This document shows positions 25,220-34,170 of a DNA stretch of 34,387 bases, piece after piece. The stretch comes from an uncultured Ectothiorhodospiraceae bacterium (GTDB lineage Bacteria > Pseudomonadota > Gammaproteobacteria > UBA9214), in the NCBI GenBank assembly GCA_947258615.1, contig CAMYIX010000078.1, forward strand, positions 1 to 34,387, in the 5' to 3' direction. The notes beneath the pieces were generated by a model. It did not search any database. It had not been told where the DNA came from and was given only the letters and a program-made list of their open reading frames with translations. Made by a program: the position numbers and the translations under genes. How positions within the stretch are numbered: position 1 is the stretch's first letter; every line of letters begins with the position of its first letter.

Positions 25220-26437
25220 TTACAAAGGCAAACCACGCGCCAGGCGCGGGACCCGGCCGGCACGGCCCATGGTCAGCCGGGTCAGCAGACGCTTGGCCGG
25301 CGGCACCAGGTCCAGTGCCAGCATGCCGACTCCGCGTGCCGCCCCCAGCGCCGGCAACGGCAGGGTGAACATGCGCGCCAGGCCATCGGTGAATGCCGTC
25401 ACCTGGCGGTGGTCCGCGCGCCGCCAGTCGCCATAGCGACGCAGGACATTCAGCTCGCCCGGGTCCTGCCCCGCCCGTACCGCGTCGACCAGGACCTCGG
25501 CAAGCACGGCAATATCGCGCACGCCCAGGTTGAAACCCTGCCCGGCAATCGGGTGCAGGGTGTGGGCCGCGTTACCGACCAGCGCCAACCGGTGGCGCAC
25601 CGCCTCGGTTGCCTTGATCAGGCGCAGCGGATAGGCCTGGCGTTTGCCGACCCGTTCGAGACGACCCAGGCGGTATCCGAAGCGCTCCTGCAGGCGCGCG
25701 AGAAATTCGCTGTCAGACAAAGCCATCACCGTTTCCGCCGCCGCGGACTCTACCGTCCACACCACAGCACAACGCTGTTCGCTCATGGGCAGGAAGGCCA
25801 GCGGGCCGGTGTCGGTGAAACGCTCGTAGGCCACATGATGGTGCGGCAGCTGCGGCGTGATGTTGGTGATCACCGCCGTCTGGCCGTAATCGGACTCGCT
25901 GACCGGGATGCCCAGCCGCTCCCTGACCACGGAGCCGGTACCATCTGCCGCCACCACCAGCCGGGCCGTAAGCGACAGCACCGCATCCTCCTGGAGGATC
26001 TCCGCCGTCACGCCATCGGCCTCGACGCCCAGGTTCGACAGACGCGCCGGGCAGTAGAAGTCCACCGCCTCGCTGGCGCGCAGCGCGTCACCCAGTACCC
26101 GGCCGATCACCCGTGCCGGCACCACGTAACCCAGTGCCGGCAGGCCCTCTTCCGCGCGGTCCATGCGGGTAAAGCCGAAGTGGCCGCGATCGGAAACATG
26201 GATCTGGTGAATGGCGGTGGCCTCGTGCTCGAACCGGTCCCATAGCTGCATGCCGCTGAAGATACGCTGTGTACCGGACGCCAGCGCAATGGCGCGGTCA
26301 TCGTAGCCCGGCTCGGTGCGCGTCTCGAACTGCACGGCCTCGACCACGGCAATTCGCAGGCCCTGCCCGTCCAGGGCGCGCACCAGGCTGGCGCCGACCA
26401 TGCCGCCGCCAACGATCAGGATGTCGTATTGCTTCAT
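25220..26437 (-). CDS. ubiH: 2-octaprenyl-6-methoxyphenol hydroxylase, UbiH
   Basis: A FAD monooxygenase acting in the aerobic ubiquinone pathway. It has 405 residues from ATG 26437, which carries GGTGA about 7 nt upstream. It shows ILIVGGGMVGASLVRAL for FAD binding, VVAADGTGSVVRERLG in the middle and GNAAHTLHPIAGQGFNLGVR at the end. The LALVGNAAH wording with Asn in place of Asp is usual in UbiH. It lies 42 bp after pepP, as in many gammaproteobacteria. A long nested inverted repeat separates it from ubiI. Confidence 0.9.
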   Translation of the reverse strand: MKQYDILIVGGGMVGASLVRALDGQGLRIAVVEAVQFETRTEPGYDDRAIALASGTQRIFSGMQLWDRFEHEATAIHQIHVSDRGHFGFTRMDRAEEGLPALGYVVPARVIGRVLGDALRASEAVDFYCPARLSNLGVEADGVTAEILQEDAVLSLTARLVVAADGTGSVVRERLGIPVSESDYGQTAVITNITPQLPHHHVAYERFTDTGPLAFLPMSEQRCAVVWTVESAAAETVMALSDSEFLARLQERFGYRLGRLERVGKRQAYPLRLIKATEAVRHRLALVGNAAHTLHPIAGQGFNLGVRDIAVLAEVLVDAVRAGQDPGELNVLRRYGDWRRADHRQVTAFTDGLARMFTLPLPALGAARGVGMLALDLVPPAKRLLTRLTMGRAGRVPRLARGLPL

Positions 26438-26479
26438 TGTCACATCACCACGGGTACTGCCATTCACTCGCCTGGGGTT

Positions 26480-27793
26480 TTAACGGGAGCCGCCCATCAG
26501 CGCCTCGATCTCGTCTACGTCCTTCGGGACAGCATCACTGAGCACGTCATGGCCGTCCCGGGTCACCAGCACGTCATCCTCTATGCGGATTCCGCTATTC
26601 CACCATTTTTTGGCCACGCCGCGGGTGCCCGCCGGGATGTAGATGCCGGGCTCGACCGTCAGCACCATGCCTGGTTCCAGTACGCGCCATTCACCCCCGA
26701 CCTTGTAGTCGCCCACGTCGTGGACGTCCATGCCCAGCCAGTGGCCGGTGCGGTGCATGTAGAAACGCCGGTAGGCCTCTTTTCGGATCAACTCACCCGG
26801 CTTGCCCTTGAGGATGCCCAGTTTCACCAGGCCGCGGGTCAGCACCTTGACAGCCGCCTGGTGCGGTTCGTTCCAGTGTTTGCCCGGCTGCACCTGTTCG
26901 ATGGCCGCGGCCTGCGCGGCCAGCACCACCTTGTACAGGGCCTTTTGCGCGGGACTGAAGCTGCCGCTGACGGGGAAGGTCCGGGTGATGTCCGAGGCAT
27001 AACAGTCGTACTCTGCCCCGGCATCGATAAGCAGCAGATCACCCGCGTTCAGCTGGGCACGGTTACTGGTGTAATGCAGTACACAGCCATTCTCGCCGCC
27101 CCCGACGATGCTGGGATAGGCAGGCTCCATATCTGCACGCCGGAATTCGTGCAGCAATTCCGCCTCGATCTCGTATTCATGCAGGCCGGGGCGGCACACC
27201 TGCATGGCCCGGCGGTGGGCGCGGCACGCCACCCTGGCGGCGGTACGCATGACCCTGACTTCCGAACGGCTCTTGTACAGGCGCATGTCATGCAGCAGGT
27301 GCTCGAGGGTGATGAATTCATCCGGCGTGCGCGCACCGGCGCGTGCCCCCTCGCGAATGCGGTTGACCCAGTCGATCACGTGACGATCAAACTCGGAATA
27401 GGAACCCATGGTATAGAACACCCGCTCGCGGCTCTCCAGCAGGCCCGGCAGGATCTCGTCGATGTCACCGATCGGGAAGGCGTCATCGGCGCCGTACCCG
27501 TCGATGGCACCCTGCGTGCCCGCCCGCCGTCCAACCCAGGTCTCCATCTTGGGATCGCGTTCACGACAGAACATCAGGTATTCGCCATGCGGCCGGCCGG
27601 GGATCAACACGGCAACGGATTCGGGCTCGGCAAACCCCGTAAGGTAGTAAAAGTCGCTGTCAGACCGGTACGGGTACTCGACATCCCGGTTGCGGGTTTT
27701 CTCCGGCGCGGTGGGAATAATGGCGATGGAATCCTTGCCCATCATGCGCATGAGCTGTTTGCGACGCCTGGCAAACTCCTTTGTGCTGATCAT
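26480..27793 (-). CDS. pepP: Xaa-Pro aminopeptidase P
   Basis: A cytosolic metallopeptidase that removes N-terminal residues before proline. The 437 residues have an N-terminal creatinase-like domain (EYPYRSDSDFYYLTGF) and a C-terminal pita-bread domain with the five metal ligands: Asp257 (LLLIDAGAEY), Asp268 (ASDITRTFPV), His351 (GHWLGMDVHDVG), Glu381 (TVEPGIY) and Glu405 (GIRIEDDVLV). It begins 65 bp after ygfB and is followed by ubiH, the standard order. Confidence 0.95.
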   Translation of the reverse strand: MISTKEFARRRKQLMRMMGKDSIAIIPTAPEKTRNRDVEYPYRSDSDFYYLTGFAEPESVAVLIPGRPHGEYLMFCRERDPKMETWVGRRAGTQGAIDGYGADDAFPIGDIDEILPGLLESRERVFYTMGSYSEFDRHVIDWVNRIREGARAGARTPDEFITLEHLLHDMRLYKSRSEVRVMRTAARVACRAHRRAMQVCRPGLHEYEIEAELLHEFRRADMEPAYPSIVGGGENGCVLHYTSNRAQLNAGDLLLIDAGAEYDCYASDITRTFPVSGSFSPAQKALYKVVLAAQAAAIEQVQPGKHWNEPHQAAVKVLTRGLVKLGILKGKPGELIRKEAYRRFYMHRTGHWLGMDVHDVGDYKVGGEWRVLEPGMVLTVEPGIYIPAGTRGVAKKWWNSGIRIEDDVLVTRDGHDVLSDAVPKDVDEIEALMGGSR

Positions 27794-27858
27794 CCTGGGC
27801 CCTTATCTCGATGCGGATTGATACGACGACATTACCTTATGTATAGCCTGAATTCAGC

Positions 27859-28428
27859 CTAGTGCAGGCGCTCCGTGCCCGGGGCATGCGATGGGCGCAG
27901 TTCCTCGTGGCACAGCAGCACGCTCATACGCACGTATTCGACGATCTCCATGTAGGCGGCCTCCTCGGTTTCGTCATCCGGGTCATACTCGAAGCCGGGA
28001 CGGGCTATTTCAGAGAAGTCGTGCATGATCTCTGCGACATTCGCCGGCTGCCCGCCGTCTTCGGTCACACCACCCAGGGCCAGCCCGTAGAGGAAGCCCT
28101 GGCACCACTGACCCAGGGCCTGGCTGCGCAGCGCCAGCGGTGCATCATCCTCCGGCAACAATAGTTCCAGACCCAGATCGCTGTCGTTGAGATGCATCAG
28201 GGTGCCGGCATAAAGCGCCTGCAGGAGTTCTTCGCTGGCCTGTGCCGCGGCACTCAGGGTGTTGCCCTCGCCCAGTATGTGCTCCAGCCAGGGCGCCGTG
28301 TCCGCCTGGCCTGCCGCGCTGCAGACGCCACACAGCAGGCCATGGCTTTCGGCGGCACCACATTCTGCGTCAGCGGACTGCAGCGCATCCTCCAGCTCCG
28401 CATAATCGTAAGCCGCCCTCTCATTCAC
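27859..28428 (-). CDS. ygfB: UPF0149 family protein YgfB
   Basis: A 189-residue protein of the YgfB/YecA family (UPF0149), first gene of the ygfB-pepP-ubiH-ubiI operon. The family signature SHGLLCGVCSAAG is near the N-terminus, followed by a helical body with WCQGFLYGLALGG and the acidic DDETEEAAYMEIVEYVRM end. The molecular role in this organism is unknown; YgfB in Pseudomonas has been linked to regulation of antibiotic-resistance genes. The upstream 155 bp are shared with the divergent zapB-like gene. Confidence 0.9.
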   Translation of the reverse strand: MNERAAYDYAELEDALQSADAECGAAESHGLLCGVCSAAGQADTAPWLEHILGEGNTLSAAAQASEELLQALYAGTLMHLNDSDLGLELLLPEDDAPLALRSQALGQWCQGFLYGLALGGVTEDGGQPANVAEIMHDFSEIARPGFEYDPDDETEEAAYMEIVEYVRMSVLLCHEELRPSHAPGTERLH

Positions 28429-28583
28429 GTCTGGGCCCTCCCGGGGTAATTATCGCAAGACCAGCATCTTGCAATAGCTGCAAGACCGATTATCGCACAC
28501 CGTACATTAACGGTGCGCGCCACAGCGGCACCCGTACAGGCCCCAACATTGACCGGAACCGCCAAGCGCACTATATTGCTTGC

Positions 28584-28817
28584 ATGACAAAGAATACCGA
28601 AGCGTCCGTTATCGATCGGGAAATCACCCGGCTCGAGCAGCAGGTCGAAGCCCTGCTTAACGTCATCGACCGCCTGGCAAAAGAAAACCGGTCACTGCGA
28701 ACCCAACAGGAATCACTGGCGACCGAACGCGCCTCCCTGCTGGAGAAGCATGACCTGGTGCACCACCGCGTCGAGAGCATCGTGAGCCGCCTCAAGTCAC
28801 TGGAGACCGGCGCATGA
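28584..28817 (+). CDS. ZapB-like coiled-coil protein (TIGR02449 family)
   Basis: A 77-residue coiled-coil protein found directly before zapA in many gammaproteobacteria. Nearly the whole length is heptad-like: ITRLEQQVEALLNVIDRLAK then SLRTQQESLATERASLLEKH and VESIVSRLKSLE. The stop overlaps the zapA start by four bases (ATGA), which points to coupled translation and a joint role in division. ATG 28584 is the first in-frame start giving the typical family length. Confidence 0.82.
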   Translation: MTKNTEASVIDREITRLEQQVEALLNVIDRLAKENRSLRTQQESLATERASLLEKHDLVHHRVESIVSRLKSLETGA

Positions 28818-29128
28818 GCAAGGGCTCCAACGCCGTCAAGGTGAATATCCTCGACAAGGAATATCTGGTTGCCTGCCCGGAAGAGGAGAAAGAGGCGTTG
28901 CTCTCCTCGGCAAGGTTCCTCAACGACAAGATGGCGGACATCCGTTCAAGCGGGAAGGTTGTGGGCATTGACCGTATCGCCGTCATGGCGGCGCTCAACC
29001 TGGCCCATGATGTAATCGAGTCGGAATCTGTCGATTCCACCCAGATCGACGCCTACGGGTCCCGGATACAGGGACTCAACAAGAAGGTCGAAGCTGCACT
29101 GTCAAAATACAAGCTGGAGCTGAACTGA
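28814..29128 (+). CDS. zapA: Cell division protein ZapA
   Basis: ZapA binds FtsZ and promotes bundling of Z-ring filaments at the division site. The 104 residues match the family length: an N-terminal beta part (VKVNILDKEYLVACPEEEK), then a helix with RIAVMAALNLAHDVIE, and a C-terminal coiled coil (IQGLNKKVEAALSKYK). It overlaps the zapB-like gene upstream and is followed after 27 bp by 6S RNA, the usual context. Confidence 0.93.
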   Translation: MSKGSNAVKVNILDKEYLVACPEEEKEALLSSARFLNDKMADIRSSGKVVGIDRIAVMAALNLAHDVIESESVDSTQIDAYGSRIQGLNKKVEAALSKYKLELN

Positions 29129-29155
29129 GCAGCCCAGGATGAAAGGTTAAATTCA

Positions 29156-29340
29156 GGTATCCCCTGCCGTGTACGATAGTGGCTTGGATCTCCTCGAGCC
29201 TAATTACCATTCCAGGGGACTGTTAGCTAATGTTGGTGTGCATGTCCGCTACTGGCGGAAAGCCTGATACATCACTGCGGTCCCCCCTTGAACCTTCGGT
29301 TCAGGGGCCAAAGTCACAACGGCACAGGCGGGGGATACCT
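29156..29340 (+). ncRNA. ssrS: 6S RNA
   Basis: A 185-nt stretch between zapA and fau with 6S RNA architecture. The ends pair: GGTATCCCC with GGGGGATACC, and TGCCGTGT with ACGGCACA. The 5' half has TCCTCGAGCC and ATTCCAGGGGACTG; the 3' half has CATCACTGCGGTCCCCC, CTTGAACCTTCGGTTCAGGG (a stable UUCG hairpin) and GCCAAAGTCACAACGGCACA. The bulge that mimics an open promoter is expected in the centre. Length and gene context match E. coli ssrS (184 nt, before ygfA). 6S RNA binds sigma70 RNA polymerase in stationary phase. Confidence 0.92.
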
Positions 29341-29387
29341 TCCCTTTTCAGCCCCTCGCATTTCACGAACATCCGATTCCGTCCAGC

Positions 29388-30002
29388 ATGCCCGTGAAAA
29401 CCGGAACGGCAGACCGCAACGCACTGCGCCAGCAGGTCCGCCAGCAACGCCGCGCCCTGAGCGCCACCGAGCGGGATGCCCGCGCTCGCCGTCTTGCGCG
29501 ACACGCCGGCAAGGATCCGCTGGTATTCAACAGCCGGCACATCGCCGCCTACCTGGCAGCTGACGGGGAAATGGACCCCTGGCCGCTGATGGAACAGCTC
29601 TGGTCACTGGGCAAGACCCTCTACCTGCCGGTACTGGTCCCCTTTTCAGGCCAGCGCCTGTGGTTCTCCGCCTACCGGCCCGGTGATCCCCTGATCGTCA
29701 ACCGCTTCGGCATCCTCGAACCGGAACGTCATCACTACCACCGCATCAGACCCGCCGCCCTCGACCTGGTGCTGACGCCACTGGTCGCATTTGACCTCAT
29801 GGGTCATCGGCTGGGTATGGGTGGCGGCTACTACGACCGCAGCTTCGGCTTTCTCAACCAGCGCCGGCACTGGCGCAAACCACGCCTGCTGGGGCTGGCC
29901 TACGAGTTTCAGCGACACAGGCGCCTCGAGGCAGAGGCATGGGACGTCCCGCTGGACGCCGTTGCGACCGAGGCGCGCGTCCACCATTGTTCGGTATCCT
30001 GA
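29388..30002 (+). CDS. fau: 5-formyltetrahydrofolate cyclo-ligase
   Basis: This ATP-dependent enzyme converts 5-formyl-THF to 5,10-methenyl-THF, clearing an inhibitor of folate enzymes such as glycine hydroxymethyltransferase. The 204 residues contain RQQRRALSATERDARAR at the N-terminus, LTPLVAFDLMGHRLGMGGGY with the following YDR, the nucleotide-binding signature of the family, and a normal C-terminus. It follows 6S RNA by 47 bp and may be processed from the same transcript, as in E. coli ssrS-ygfA. Confidence 0.93.
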   Translation: MPVKTGTADRNALRQQVRQQRRALSATERDARARRLARHAGKDPLVFNSRHIAAYLAADGEMDPWPLMEQLWSLGKTLYLPVLVPFSGQRLWFSAYRPGDPLIVNRFGILEPERHHYHRIRPAALDLVLTPLVAFDLMGHRLGMGGGYYDRSFGFLNQRRHWRKPRLLGLAYEFQRHRRLEAEAWDVPLDAVATEARVHHCSVS

Positions 30003-30092
30003 CCGAACAGCACCACCGGGCTCACTCGCCCATACAAACCACGTGATCACGCCCGATATGTATCATTAACACAACACATTCAGGACGACGAC

Positions 30093-30551
30093 ATGAACTA
30101 CTGGCTGATGAAATCCGAACCCGATGTCTTCGGCATCGACGACCTTTACAAGGCACCGAAGAAGACCGAACCCTGGGACGGTGTGCGCAACTACCAGGCG
30201 CGCAATATGATGCGCGACGATATGAAAAAGGGTGATCTGGTCTTCTTCTATCACTCCAACTGCAAGGAACCCGGCATTGTCGGGATTATGAAGATTGCAC
30301 GCGAGGGCTACCCGGACCATACCGCCTTCGAGCCGAACGAAAAATATTACGATCCCAAAAGCGACCCCGACAACCCGCGCTGGTACATGGTCGATGTCCG
30401 TTACGTTCGCAAACTGAAACGCGTCATCACCCTCACCGAACTGAAAACGATTCCCGAACTCGCCGACCTGCCACTGGTCAGGCGCGGCAACCGGCTTTCC
30501 ATCATGCCGGTCAGCAAGCCTCACTGGGACCTCATACTCTCGCTTGAATGA
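30093..30551 (+). CDS. EVE-domain protein (Thy28-like)
   Basis: A 152-residue protein consisting of one EVE domain, a PUA-like fold thought to recognise modified bases in nucleic acids. It starts with the signature MNYWLMKSEPDVFGIDDL and shows WDGVRNYQARNMMRDDMKKG, then DLVFFYHSNCKEPGIVG and DPKSDPDNPRWYMVDVR, all typical of bacterial EVE proteins. GACGACG precedes the ATG. It is often found near fau and zapA in gammaproteobacteria, so its position here is ordinary. Confidence 0.92.
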   Translation: MNYWLMKSEPDVFGIDDLYKAPKKTEPWDGVRNYQARNMMRDDMKKGDLVFFYHSNCKEPGIVGIMKIAREGYPDHTAFEPNEKYYDPKSDPDNPRWYMVDVRYVRKLKRVITLTELKTIPELADLPLVRRGNRLSIMPVSKPHWDLILSLE

Positions 30552-31100
30552 CGCGCGTGCAGTGATACCAGGAATGTCACTGCACATACCCGGCAAGTGT
30601 CGGCGCGCGACTTGAAAGCGCGTTGCCCTGGTTCACCCGGGCCGTATGGATTGCCACGGGAAGCATCATAATATACTGTATTTATTGCATATTTATTGCG
30701 CCGGGCAGTTAGCTGCGGTGCGTACACGGCAGGCAAATATATCCATATATATTGTTCACAACAGCGCAAGCTGCATGCGACTGCAATGCAGCAACCTGCC
30801 TCCGTTACGCGCGCTCATGCGCCGGCACAATTTCCAATCTGCATGATTTTTTAAACGAGTGTTCCGGTCATTCTTCAATCGTTGTTTCGCTGTCTGGAAA
30901 AATATTCAAGTAATGTTCAACACAACCGTTAACAGTCAAACTGCAAACAAGATGATGCGCTTTTTTGATTGCATGTTTGTTAGGCGTTGTTGAAAATTTT
31001 CATGTGAATTTTTCAACAAAAAAAAACTGGTAATTTGTAATTACTTGTTTATACTCACCTTGGGCAATTCGAATGCAATGGAGGTCAATGGAGGTTTGGT
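30552..31100. other. AT-rich intergenic region before the H1-like gene
   Basis: About 550 bp without a supportable gene. From about 30650 on, the base composition becomes clearly AT-richer than the rest of the window. GTTGAAAATTTTC and GAATTTTTCAAC form an imperfect hairpin at about 30985-31017. A TATACT at 31050-31055 is the best candidate -10 for the H1-like gene, without a clear -35. Confidence 0.45.
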
Positions 31101-31418
31101 ATGGCTACAAAGAAAAAGGCCAAGAGAAAGACCACTGCAAAGAAGCGAGTAGTAAAGAAGAAGACAACGGTGAAGCGCAAGAAGGCTGCACCAAAGAGAA
31201 AGACCACAGCAAAGCGTAAGAAGACTGCTGCCAAGAAGAAGAAGGCAGCTCCGAAGCGCAAGAAGAAGGCCGCTGCCAAGAAGAGGAAGGCAGCTCCGAA
31301 GCGCAAGAAGAAGGCCGCTGCCAAGAAGAGAAAGGCAGCTCCGAAGCGCAAGAAGACCACTGCCAAGAAGAGAAAGGCAGCTCCGAAGCGCAAGAAGGCC
31401 ACTCGGAAGCGGCGTTAG
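31101..31418 (+). CDS. Lysine/alanine-rich histone H1-like DNA-binding protein
   Basis: A 105-residue, extremely basic protein made almost only of Lys, Ala, Arg, Pro and Thr, like the C-terminal tails of eukaryotic H1 and bacterial Hc1/AlgP-type proteins. It should coat DNA without sequence specificity. The body consists of 15-residue repeats (AAKKRKAAPKRKKKA) encoded by a 45-bp tandem repeat from 31227 to about 31400. There is no globular domain. GGAGG lies 6 nt before the ATG. A bidirectional terminator follows. Repeat number is likely to vary between strains. Confidence 0.85.
   Translation: MATKKKAKRKTTAKKRVVKKKTTVKRKKAAPKRKTTAKRKKTAAKKKKAAPKRKKKAAAKKRKAAPKRKKKAAAKKRKAAPKRKKTTAKKRKAAPKRKKATRKRR
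31227..31400 (+). repeat. 45-bp tandem repeat inside the H1-like gene
   Basis: The unit starts GCTGCCAAGAAGAGGAAGGC and continues AGCTCCGAAGCGCAAGAAG. Units begin at 31227, 31272 and 31317, exactly 45 bp apart, and a last, shorter unit begins near 31362. Because 45 is a multiple of three, gain or loss of units keeps the frame. Confidence 0.85.
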
Positions 31419-31467
31419 TCGCAGTCAGTTCATCCGGCAGGCATCATAGCCGCCGGATGTTACCGAC

Positions 31468-31502
31468 AAAAAAGCCCGTACTATCCAGTACGGGCTTTTT
31501 TA
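31468..31502. terminator. Bidirectional intrinsic terminator between H1-like gene and ilvA
   Basis: AAGCCCGTACT and AGTACGGGCTT form a perfect 11-bp stem around ATCC, flanked by A-run and T-run on both sides, so it can stop the rightward H1-like transcript and the leftward ilvA transcript. A second hairpin (CATCCGGC with GCCGGATG, 31431-31459) lies just before it. Confidence 0.9.
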
Positions 31503-31537
31503 TTGCCGTGGGGCAGCCAGGGGGGCGCTCCGGCCGG

Positions 31538-33058
31538 TCAATGTCCGCCCAGGAACAGTTTATAACCCGCGCAATCCGACTCCTCCCAGTAGCGATAAGC
31601 CAGATCATCCAGGAAGGCCTTGAATTCCGTGCGACTCCCGCGCGGCACCTGGATGCCCACCAGGACGCGACCGTAATCCGCCCCGTGATTGCGGTAGTGA
31701 AACAGGCTGATGTTCCAGCGCTTGCCCATCGCCGTCAGGAACTGCAGCAGTGCACCGGGACGCTCCGGAAACTGGAACCGGTATAACACCTCGTCCTCCA
31801 GCCCCGCGGCACGGCCACCCACCATGTAGCGGATGTGTAGCTTGGCGATCTCGCTGTCGGTCAGGTCCTCGACCGGGTAGCCCTTCTTCTTCAACTCCCC
31901 CACCAGGGCATGGCGCTCCTTGTCGCCGCCCTCGAGCTGCACGCCCGCGAACACGTGGGCCTGCTGCGCATCGGCATAGCGGTAATTGAATTCCGTAATA
32001 CCGCGCTTGCCAAGGGTACGGCAGAAGCGGCGGAAACTGCCCGGCTCCTCGGGAATGGTGACGGCCAGCAGGGCCTCGCGCTGCTCACCGACCTCGGCGC
32101 GCTCCGAGACATGACGCAGACGGTCGAAATTCATATTGGCACCGCTGTTGATCGCCACGAGATCGGCATCACTGATGCCGGTGCGCTTCACGTAGCGTTT
32201 CATACCGGCGATGGCCAGGGCACCGGCGGGCTCGAGGATGGCGCGGCATTCATCGAACACGTCCTTGATGGCGGCACAGATTTCATCAGTACTGACGAGC
32301 ATCACTTCGTCGACGTGCTCACGGGCAATTCTGAAGTTTTCCTTGCCCGCCTGCCGCACGGCCACACCGTCGGCAAAGATTCCCACCTGCTTCAGTTTCA
32401 CCCGACGCCCGCGCTTCAGGGCCTCGTGCATGCAAGGCGCCTCATCCGGCTCAACCCCGATCACCTTGACAGAAGGTTGCAGCGCCTTGACGACAGCGGC
32501 AATGCCCGCGATCAGACCACCACCGCCCACGGGAACGAAAATCGCGTGGATATCGCCGGGGTGCGTGCGCAGTATCTCCAGGCCGACCGTGCCCTGCCCG
32601 GCAATGATCTCCGGATCGTCATAGGGGTGTATAAAGGTCATTCCCTCTTCGGCCGCCAGTTTGGAGGCATGCGCATAGGCATCGTCGTAGGTGTCACCCG
32701 ACAGCTTGATGCGGGCACCCAGGCGCTTGACCGATTCGACCTTGATCGACGGGGTGGTCCGCGGCATAACGATCAATGCCTTGATCCCCCGCTTTTGAGC
32801 CGCCAGCGCAACGCCCTGGGCATGGTTACCGGCTGAAGCGGCAATCACACCCTTGGCGCATGCCGCGTCCGACAGGTTGGCGATTTTGTTATAGGCACCG
32901 CGCAACTTGAAGGAATACACCGGCTGCAGGTCTTCACGCTTCATCCACACCCTGTTATCGAGCCGCTGGGACAGGCGCTCGGCCCTGACCAGCGGCGTCT
33001 CCTGCGCGACGTCGTAGACGCGGGAACTCAGAATCATCTTCATATAGCGGTCTAACAT
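31538..33058 (-). CDS. ilvA: Threonine ammonia-lyase, biosynthetic
   Basis: IlvA converts threonine to 2-oxobutanoate, the first step to isoleucine. The 506 residues hold a fold-type II PLP domain with [20 protein letters not shown] (Lys51), [15 protein letters not shown] and [12 protein letters not shown]-terminal regulatory region follows with two ACT-like repeats ([14 protein letters not shown] and [14 protein letters not shown]). The regulatory region marks the isoleucine-inhibited biosynthetic form rather than the short catabolic TdcB. It is divergent from rpiA, with 123 bp between the start codons. Confidence 0.96.
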   Translation of the reverse strand: MLDRYMKMILSSRVYDVAQETPLVRAERLSQRLDNRVWMKREDLQPVYSFKLRGAYNKIANLSDAACAKGVIAASAGNHAQGVALAAQKRGIKALIVMPRTTPSIKVESVKRLGARIKLSGDTYDDAYAHASKLAAEEGMTFIHPYDDPEIIAGQGTVGLEILRTHPGDIHAIFVPVGGGGLIAGIAAVVKALQPSVKVIGVEPDEAPCMHEALKRGRRVKLKQVGIFADGVAVRQAGKENFRIAREHVDEVMLVSTDEICAAIKDVFDECRAILEPAGALAIAGMKRYVKRTGISDADLVAINSGANMNFDRLRHVSERAEVGEQREALLAVTIPEEPGSFRRFCRTLGKRGITEFNYRYADAQQAHVFAGVQLEGGDKERHALVGELKKKGYPVEDLTDSEIAKLHIRYMVGGRAAGLEDEVLYRFQFPERPGALLQFLTAMGKRWNISLFHYRNHGADYGRVLVGIQVPRGSRTEFKAFLDDLAYRYWEESDCAGYKLFLGGH

Positions 33059-33181
33059 AATGCGTACAGTATCAGTTCAATGACGGCTTGCCCAGATGCG
33101 CCCGGACACCGAATACACGCCAATGACATCACCCTGTCGCGCGGGTATGATTTTGCCTATCTACCTATGAGGAGTGCTGAC

Positions 33182-33838
33182 ATGACGCAGGATGAAATGA
33201 AAAAGATGGTGGCGGAAGCCGCTCTGGACTACGTGGAAACCGGGACCGTGATCGGAATCGGTACCGGCTCTACCGCCAACCACTTCATCGACAGCCTGGC
33301 CGGCATCAAGAACAAGATCGACGGCACCGTCGCCAGTTCCCGGACCAGCGCCGAGCGCCTGGCAGCCCATGGCATCCCGGTGCTCGAACTCAACAACGTC
33401 AGCGAAATTTCGGTGTATGTCGACGGCGCGGACGAGTCCACCCGCAACCTGCACCTCATCAAGGGCGGCGGGGGCGCACTGACGCGCGAAAAGATCGTCG
33501 CCGCCGTCAGCCACAAGTTCGTCTGCATCGCCGACGCGAGCAAGCTGGTCGATGTGCTGGGGGCCTTCCCGCTACCCGTCGAGGTGATCCCCATGGCGCG
33601 CAGCTACGTGGCACGCGAACTGGTCAAGCGCGGCGGCCAGCCGGTCTATCGCGAGGGCTTCACCACCGACAACGGCAACATCATCCTCGACGTCCACAAC
33701 CTGAAGATTATGGAACCGGTCAAACTGGAAGAAGACCTCAACAACATTGCCGGCGTGGTCACGGTGGGCATTTTCGCGAAACGCCCTGCCGACGTGCTGC
33801 TGCTGGGCGCCGAAGACGGAGTCAAGAAACTGACCTGA
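33182..33838 (+). CDS. rpiA: Ribose-5-phosphate isomerase A
   Basis: RpiA interconverts ribose 5-phosphate and ribulose 5-phosphate in the pentose phosphate pathway, and in the Calvin cycle if present. The 218 residues carry [33 protein letters not shown] (catalytic Asp and Glu region) and [12 protein letters not shown], all diagnostic. ATG 33182 is chosen because GAGGAG lies 7 nt upstream and the length then fits the family; the in-frame ATG at 33080 would add an atypical 34 residues. It is divergent from ilvA, a common gammaproteobacterial arrangement. Confidence 0.95.
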   Translation: MTQDEMKKMVAEAALDYVETGTVIGIGTGSTANHFIDSLAGIKNKIDGTVASSRTSAERLAAHGIPVLELNNVSEISVYVDGADESTRNLHLIKGGGGALTREKIVAAVSHKFVCIADASKLVDVLGAFPLPVEVIPMARSYVARELVKRGGQPVYREGFTTDNGNIILDVHNLKIMEPVKLEEDLNNIAGVVTVGIFAKRPADVLLLGAEDGVKKLT

Positions 33839-34170
33839 TGTTGCCAATATAAAGCCACGGAAGGGCATGGAAAGCCCGTAGGTCGGGTTAGGGGCATCGC
33901 ACCGTAACCCGACATCAGCCGAACCTGCCAATATATAGCCACGGAATCCACGGAAGAACACGGAAAGACACAAATCAACCGCAGAGGCGCCGAGTACGCA
34001 GAGAAAGAGAATTCAACCGTAGCTTGGGCAAAGGAGCGAAGCGACGTGCCCGACATAAGGTCGTGGCCTCCATTGTTGGGCACGCTGCGTTTTGCCCGAC
34101 CTAGATCTCACTCATTACTTTTTACTGTTACCTGTTTTTATCTTTCCGTGTTCTTCCGTGGATTCCGTGG
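33839..34170. repeat. Repeat cluster after rpiA
   Basis: This 332-bp gap is built of several repeats and has no gene. A 31-bp unit beginning GCCACGGAATCCACGG (33938-33968) returns as a perfect inverse copy at 34141-34171, and a degenerate copy is at 33853-33874. A GTCGGGTTA REP copy is at 33880-33913. A unit like that at 25001 (ACCGCAGAGGCGCCGAG) is at 33978. A further imperfect inverted pair, GGGCAAAGGAGCGAAGC to GTGCCCGACA and its reverse, spans 34019-34105. The 31-bp inverse copy reaches the stop codon of the WD40 gene. Confidence 0.8.

Noticed and set aside
31085..31402. Minus-strand frame opposite the H1-like gene, rich in Phe, Leu and Ala
   Set aside because: It is the complement of Lys/Ala-rich codons; the plus strand has the ribosome binding site and a known protein type.
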